Shown here: one piece after another, positions 5,067 through 5,355 of the stretch
Layout: every line of letters begins with the position of its first letter
Numbering within the stretch: the stretch's first letter is position 1
NCBI GenBank assembly: GCA_948742005.1
Contig: CAPYQR010000053.1
Coordinates: 957-6,311 of the forward strand
DNA: 5,355 bases
Reading direction: 5' to 3'
Source of the DNA: an uncultured bacterium
GTDB lineage: Bacteria > Cyanobacteriota > Vampirovibrionia > Gastranaerophilales > Gastranaerophilaceae
The notes under the pieces: model-generated
Told to the model about the DNA's origin: nothing
Database searches by the model: none
The model's input: the letters and a program-made list of their open reading frames with translations, nothing else
Made by a program: the position numbers and the translations under genes

Positions 5067-5355
5067 AGATTAATCAACCTGTTATTTTCATCTACATGAG
5101 CAATTTTAGGACAAAATGTTTTTTGTTCTTCCTCGTTTAGCAATGCGTATGCAACAATGATTATTTTATCTTTAACTTGAACCATCCTCGCAGCAGCACC
5201 ATTAAGGCAAATTACACCCGAATTTTCAGCACCTTCAATAACATAAGTTGAAAAACGATTTCCGTTATTTATATTTAAAATTTCAACTTTTTGATTAGGC
5301 TTGATATTTGTTGCTTTTAATAATGTCTTATCGATTGTAATTGAACCTACATAAT
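5063..5355 (-). CDS. panD: Aspartate 1-decarboxylase, C-terminal part (5' end beyond window)
   Basis: PanD decarboxylates L-aspartate to beta-alanine, one half of pantothenate and so of coenzyme A. It is made as a proenzyme that cleaves itself at a Gly-Ser bond to form a pyruvoyl group. The visible 96 codons start at the equivalent of E. coli residue 22 with YVGSITID, so the Gly24-Ser25 cleavage site is the third and fourth residue in the window. Then come [16 protein letters not shown], containing the equivalents of R54 and Y58, and [21 protein letters not shown], the conserved NGAAA turn. The end is [15 protein letters not shown]. The start codon and the Lys9 region lie outside. If no insertion is present, the full protein would be about 117 residues, on the short side of the family range. 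The stop TAA (5065-5063) overlaps the ilvN stop on the other strand. The usual VGD after NGAAA reads VKD. Confidence 0.95.
   Translation of the reverse strand, partial: YVGSITIDKTLLKATNIKPNQKVEILNINNGNRFSTYVIEGAENSGVICLNGAAARMVQVKDKIIIVAYALLNEEEQKTFCPKIAHVDENNRLINL

Overview
The window comes from an AT-rich bacterium. The intergenic DNA is especially AT-rich: I count 21 G/C in the 139 bases between ruvA and ilvB. Starts use ordinary Shine-Dalgarno sites and sigma70-like promoter hexamers. The glycogen synthase begins its sugar-nucleotide domain with KVGGLADVVGELP, which resembles cyanobacterial GlgA1-type enzymes. Together with the AT bias this would suit a gut-type non-photosynthetic cyanobacterial relative (Gastranaerophilales/Melainabacteria), but a clostridial or other AT-rich lineage cannot be excluded. 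I hold the taxonomy loosely.

Layout, left to right. Positions 1-495 (minus) hold the first 165 codons of an AAA ATPase of the AAA_14/DUF4143 type, cut by the window edge. It has its own promoter, and a 15-bp inverted repeat spans its -10 box and ribosome-binding region. Positions 581-2050 (minus) are glgA, glycogen synthase. Positions 2079-2690 (minus) are ruvA, the Holliday-junction-binding subunit; ruvA and glgA are 28 bases apart and look co-transcribed. Positions 2691-2829 are a divergent, about 85% AT promoter region. Positions 2830-4539 and 4542-5066 (plus) are ilvB and ilvN, the two subunits of acetolactate synthase, 2 bases apart. Positions 5063-5355 (minus) are the 3' three quarters of panD, aspartate 1-decarboxylase, cut by the right edge and converging on ilvN with overlapping stop codons.

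Functionally, ilvBN makes acetolactate/acetohydroxybutyrate for valine, leucine and isoleucine. The valine precursor ketoisovalerate also feeds pantothenate, for which PanD makes beta-alanine, so the right half is a branched-chain amino acid/CoA-precursor neighbourhood, although panD is on the opposite strand. ruvA-glgA pairs DNA repair with carbon storage and has no obvious functional logic. No ilvC, glgB/glgC or ruvB/ruvC is present in the window.

Most of the window is housekeeping. I see no CRISPR array, tRNA, rRNA, transposase or clear new system. The most unusual structure is the inverted repeat in front of the ATPase gene. It could hide that gene's ribosome-binding site in read-through mRNA but not in mRNA from its own promoter.
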